This document shows, piece after piece, positions 7,801 through 8,622 of a stretch of DNA of 8,622 bases (position 1 is its first letter; every line of letters begins with the position of its first letter). The translations under genes were made by a program, and so were the position numbers. The notes beneath the pieces were generated by a model. That model made no database searches. It saw only the letters and a list, made by a program, of their open reading frames with translations, and had not been told where the DNA came from. The DNA comes from Pseudomonadota bacterium (GTDB lineage Bacteria > Bdellovibrionota > Bacteriovoracia > Bacteriovoracales > Bacteriovoracaceae): contig JAEYUK010000259.1 of NCBI GenBank assembly GCA_023432655.1, positions 1 to 8,622 on the forward strand, read 5' to 3'.

Positions 7801-7965
7801 TGTGTTTAGGCCAAAAATTGGCTCAGTAGTTTGGAGTCTTACAACACTGTCATTTACTACTATCTCGTCCCCTTTCGGAGCATTAGCAACCGGCTGGGCC
7901 AGGATCACTCCCGGAGTCACTAAAAGTGCGACAAATAACAAAGACTCAAATTTAATTTTTTTCAT
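4825..7965 (-). CDS. Paralogue A: large exported 13-cysteine protein of unknown family
   Basis: I do not recognise a family. The 1046-aa product has a clear Sec signal peptide (MKKIKF, hydrophobic SLLFVALLV, cleavage after ILA at A23). Cysteines lie only at 79, 97, 127, 129, 296, 425, 432, 510, 527, 535, 585, 608 and 617, each with a counterpart in paralogue B. Conserved blocks include LFQADLLFRD (about 180), FKEGQC (291-296), LNRNP (361-365), FFSPDIEQN (566-574) and the C-rich block around 585-617. A predicted coiled coil spans 759-831, a Ser/Ala/Asn-rich linker 832-918, and the conserved C-terminal domain 921-1046. A longer reading from GTG at 7986 is possible but unlikely: GGAAAGGT (7972-7979) sits 7 nt before ATG 7965, and this ATG gives a standard signal peptide with no extra N-terminal residues. 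It precedes B in the same direction with a 179-bp gap. Secreted, periplasmic or surface placement is inferred. Confidence 0.9.
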   Translation of the reverse strand: MKKIKFESLLFVALLVTPGVILAQPVANAPKGDEIVVNDSVVRLQTTEPIFGLNTKIEEMPTVVSPDFFRLQFDNPFFCGKDDKYGDLETILKTGECFDAKLSRTQGKDEGFLVSEELLLKGDEQVCNCLKTDNNSKIVERMNLTHKDQLLAGNKKIEESINKNLKSLKGSIESLRDSMLFQADLLFRDSRRPTTENPEEINKVVAFYSGGFVTSSFNEGPARQLVNGLSSHLVDASKIQHGRQTFLGDHFSSVAGVKKEANAELQKSIDQALQRTKIDPPNIALISQPEFKEGQCIGPKEFLAKNQLPSDNEFYLALADEKFDERNWNYDVLEEKLIELTKDKNKNAQAIAGLQRRMTYLNRNPFIKHFFAASDDYEDYMKDLSGDSAETKKKFTSTPSKFIKDKKAELFKIIKANLTPSDKSCGQKPSGCKAAVAKESYARFKALSDNFFRDEKVGLFTNAQAKRSMFNEIEKFKSDPLSVADEIVPYTQEAIEKYVLDNTNFNPATCHNRNPASEGYNFDLVSCIDAYGLYCSTMAIAKENAAKGIVDNRYLAKQLTKDTQSFFSPDIEQNHELRKFNEEFCNTPRTAKDGSGKKSFTEFKEDYCLKNRGDAACSKSSFDNIAKLREMYRQNYMLNRNEGTESGRASVAAQELFDTWNMGIQDTSHNVANAAANERNVEFPSTLEQFFNDFNGTDFASADDKQKYEEAGMFNNLANVVSETNLKPSTSTFNSYDDISAYSNMASFTQAAVEETKIESLSTTQKEEILGQWRDELSEFKRENRESSNYDVSGEAQLKAKIEALETLLTQQQKLTADQYKLLNTAISNRQAIEAPKAVASTTAQNTEKETMEKVRVRSSSGFTTTALASGTLSDDSARSPASIKDNQGNSSSNIGSASAQRASTSSGARASADSVAREEAKLVNLRRFPDGSITIESAAKGGQVAPNAITVPVSDEQYRLLQSNPSALSLSQIEKSIPKEQLAELEKSGQIILVLQNGENPPFEVKVEKKDNKLVYQLQDPQGNKVNPVQRVYTRQALELELKVQ
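4828..5205 (-). repeat. Copy 1 of the duplicated C-terminal domain segment (paralogue A codons 921-1046)
   Basis: This encodes the same 126-residue domain as 1301-1678, offset by about 3.5 kb in direct orientation. Invariant stretches include GGQ-APNAIT-PVSDEQYRLLQSNP, LSQIEKSIPK and ILVLQNGENPPFEVK. Substitutions are mostly conservative (V/L, E/D, K/Q, Y/F), which points to long-standing selection on the protein. Confidence 0.85.
5473..5691 (-). other. Conserved coiled-coil segment of paralogue A (residues 759-831)
   Basis: This is the partner of the paralogue B segment at 1964-2182, ungapped over 73 residues, with shared ends LGQWR-EL-EFKR and LKAKI-ALETLL-QQ-KLT. It sits immediately before the low-complexity linker, so it marks the junction between the cysteine-rich half and the C-terminal module. 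The coiled-coil call is by eye. Confidence 0.55.
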
Positions 7966-7971
7966 AGTTGT

Positions 7972-8014
7972 ACCTTTCCAATACACTTTATCGTCCTTAT
8001 TTTGACGGCGATTG
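7972..8014 (-). promoter_or_regulatory. Sigma28-like promoter and ribosome binding site of paralogue A
   Basis: GACGATAA (7995 to 7988) matches the sigma28 -10 consensus GCCGATAA at 7 of 8 positions. CAAT lies exactly 15 nt upstream (8014 to 8011), a poor match to TAAA; TCAA is present at a 16-nt spacing. The predicted transcript would start near 7981, leaving a leader of about 16 nt with the ribosome binding site GGAAAGGT (7979 to 7972), 7 nt before ATG 7965. The ribosome binding site is convincing; the sigma factor is a guess supported by the similar leader of paralogue B. Confidence 0.4.
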
Positions 8015-8102
8015 ATTGTTCCGGGCCGAAACTATTGAAAGTTTTGGATTGCATCCGAAAGTACCTGTTTGTTCGAAAGGACAGTGCCTATGAAAGATGG
8101 CA

Positions 8103-8131
8103 ATCTTAAGAGATTTTGCTAATATCTTAAG
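8103..8131 (+). promoter_or_regulatory. Promoter of mnmD: extended -10 between two ATCTTAAG repeats
   Basis: TGCTAATAT (8117-8125) has the TG-n extension plus a 4-of-6 -10 hexamer, ending 9 nt before the ATG, which predicts a transcript starting at or within 2 nt of the start codon. A weak -35, TGGCAA (8098-8103), lies 16 nt upstream. The octamer ATCTTAAG, containing the palindrome CTTAAG, occurs at 8103-8110 and again at 8124-8131. The 21-bp period equals two helical turns and brackets the -10, as an operator pair might. Confidence 0.4.
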
Positions 8132-8133
8132 GT

Positions 8134-8622
8134 ATGAAAAAGATAAATTCCCTCCCCCCTGGCCACTCTCTGATAGAGACTGCAGATGGTTCCTACACTC
8201 TTTTTTCTGAAACTTTTCAGGAGGCCTGTCATTCAACGTCAGGTGCCCATGATGAAACGGTTCTTCATTACATTGAAGGAACCCAAGTTCAGACTAAAAT
8301 CCATCTCAATGAACCACTTATCATTTTGGAAGTGGGCTTTGGCCTAGGGGTGGGTTTTCTGACCACTCTAGAAAAATTAGGCACTGACAGACACTGGCAT
8401 TTCATCTCGCTAGAACTTGATAAGAATCTTTTAGAGTGGTTTAAAACAGAACATCAAGACCACGAATTCCTAAAAGATCTAAAGTGGATTAATGAATATA
8501 TACTTGAGGCCAAAATTGATAAGATCACCCTCACAATACTTAACGGGGACGCTCGTAAGACTCTTCCACTGTACTTAAAACAAAATGCTCTTAAATGGCA
8601 CGCCATCTACCAGGATGCATTC
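8134..8622 (+). CDS. mnmD: MnmD-type tRNA (mnm5U34) methyltransferase, 3' end cut by window edge
   Basis: The first 163 codons are present. MnmD, the N-terminal half of the bifunctional MnmC of Escherichia coli and a stand-alone enzyme in some bacteria, uses S-adenosylmethionine to turn 5-aminomethyluridine into 5-methylaminomethyluridine at the wobble base of certain tRNAs. Family marks visible here are DGSYTLFSETF (18-28), the CHSTSGAHDE segment (32-41), the SAM-binding strand and loop LEVGFGLGVGF (65-75; G68, G70, G72), the acidic E94 in ISLELD, the GDA at 138-140 and the start of the catalytic-loop motif YQDAF (159-163), where the window ends. The start is fixed: a TAA stop lies one codon upstream (8128-8130). 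AAGG at 8129-8132 is only 1 nt from the ATG, too close for a normal Shine-Dalgarno sequence. A full MnmC fusion cannot be excluded, since the C-terminus is missing. Confidence 0.8.
   Translation, partial: MKKINSLPPGHSLIETADGSYTLFSETFQEACHSTSGAHDETVLHYIEGTQVQTKIHLNEPLIILEVGFGLGVGFLTTLEKLGTDRHWHFISLELDKNLLEWFKTEHQDHEFLKDLKWINEYILEAKIDKITLTILNGDARKTLPLYLKQNALKWHAIYQDAF

Noticed and set aside
7966..7986. GTG start at 7986 for paralogue A, adding seven residues
   Set aside because: The extension contains the Shine-Dalgarno sequence for ATG 7965 and has none of its own. The ATG gives a standard signal peptide.
8048..8083. Twice-occurring CGAAAG and the small inverted repeat GGATTGCATCC near 8046 as regulatory elements
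   Set aside because: The matches are too short (stem of 4 bp, repeat of 6 bp) to stand above chance in this AT-rich spacer.
7997..8236. 79-codon minus-strand ORF across the divergent promoter region into mnmD
   Set aside because: It overlaps the well-supported 5' end of mnmD and the promoter of paralogue A, and its sequence has no recognisable features.

Overview
The window reads as AT-rich chromosomal DNA of a Gram-negative bacterium. Genes are tightly packed, there are Sec-type signal peptides, and the tRNA-modification enzyme at the right edge is a housekeeping type. I see no mobile element, phage, CRISPR or RNA gene. A member of the Bdellovibrionota (Bacteriovorax or Peredibacter type) would fit the base composition and the two very large exported proteins of unknown family. 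That placement is a guess, because no lineage-diagnostic gene is present.

Layout, left to right. (1) 1-533, minus: N-terminal 177 codons of a class I SAM-dependent methyltransferase, cut by the window edge. (2) 534-558: a 25-bp divergent promoter gap. (3) 559-1311, plus: a 250-aa alpha/beta hydrolase. Its 3' end overlaps the next gene by 14 bp, tail to tail. (4) 1298-4645, minus: a 1115-aa exported protein of unknown family, here called paralogue B. (5) 4646-4824: spacer with a probable terminator for the upstream gene and a promoter/leader for B. (6) 4825-7965, minus: a 1046-aa exported protein, paralogue A. (7) 7966-8133: a divergent control region. (8) 8134-8622, plus: the first 163 codons of an MnmD-type tRNA methyltransferase, cut by the window edge.

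The centre of interest is the tandem pair A and B, which fill about three quarters of the window. Both have the same architecture: signal peptide, a region of about 540 residues holding exactly 13 cysteines in matching order (including a C-x-C pair), a conserved predicted coiled coil, a Ser/Gly/Ala/Asn-rich linker, and a cysteine-free C-terminal domain of 126 residues. That last domain aligns without gaps at 102/126 identities, while most of the N-terminal half has diverged strongly. Their leaders also share a GACGA - TATTG - AGGT - ATG order, so the duplication seems to have included the promoter. I recognise no known domain family; envelope or surface location is inferred from the signal peptides and cysteines. 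For both genes I prefer a start downstream of the longest-ORF GTG, because the better Shine-Dalgarno sequence lies inside the longer reading.

The flanking methyltransferase, hydrolase and MnmD genes are ordinary and have no evident functional link to the pair. All three lack a usable Shine-Dalgarno sequence and have a -10-like hexamer 8-9 nt before the ATG, so they may be leaderless.
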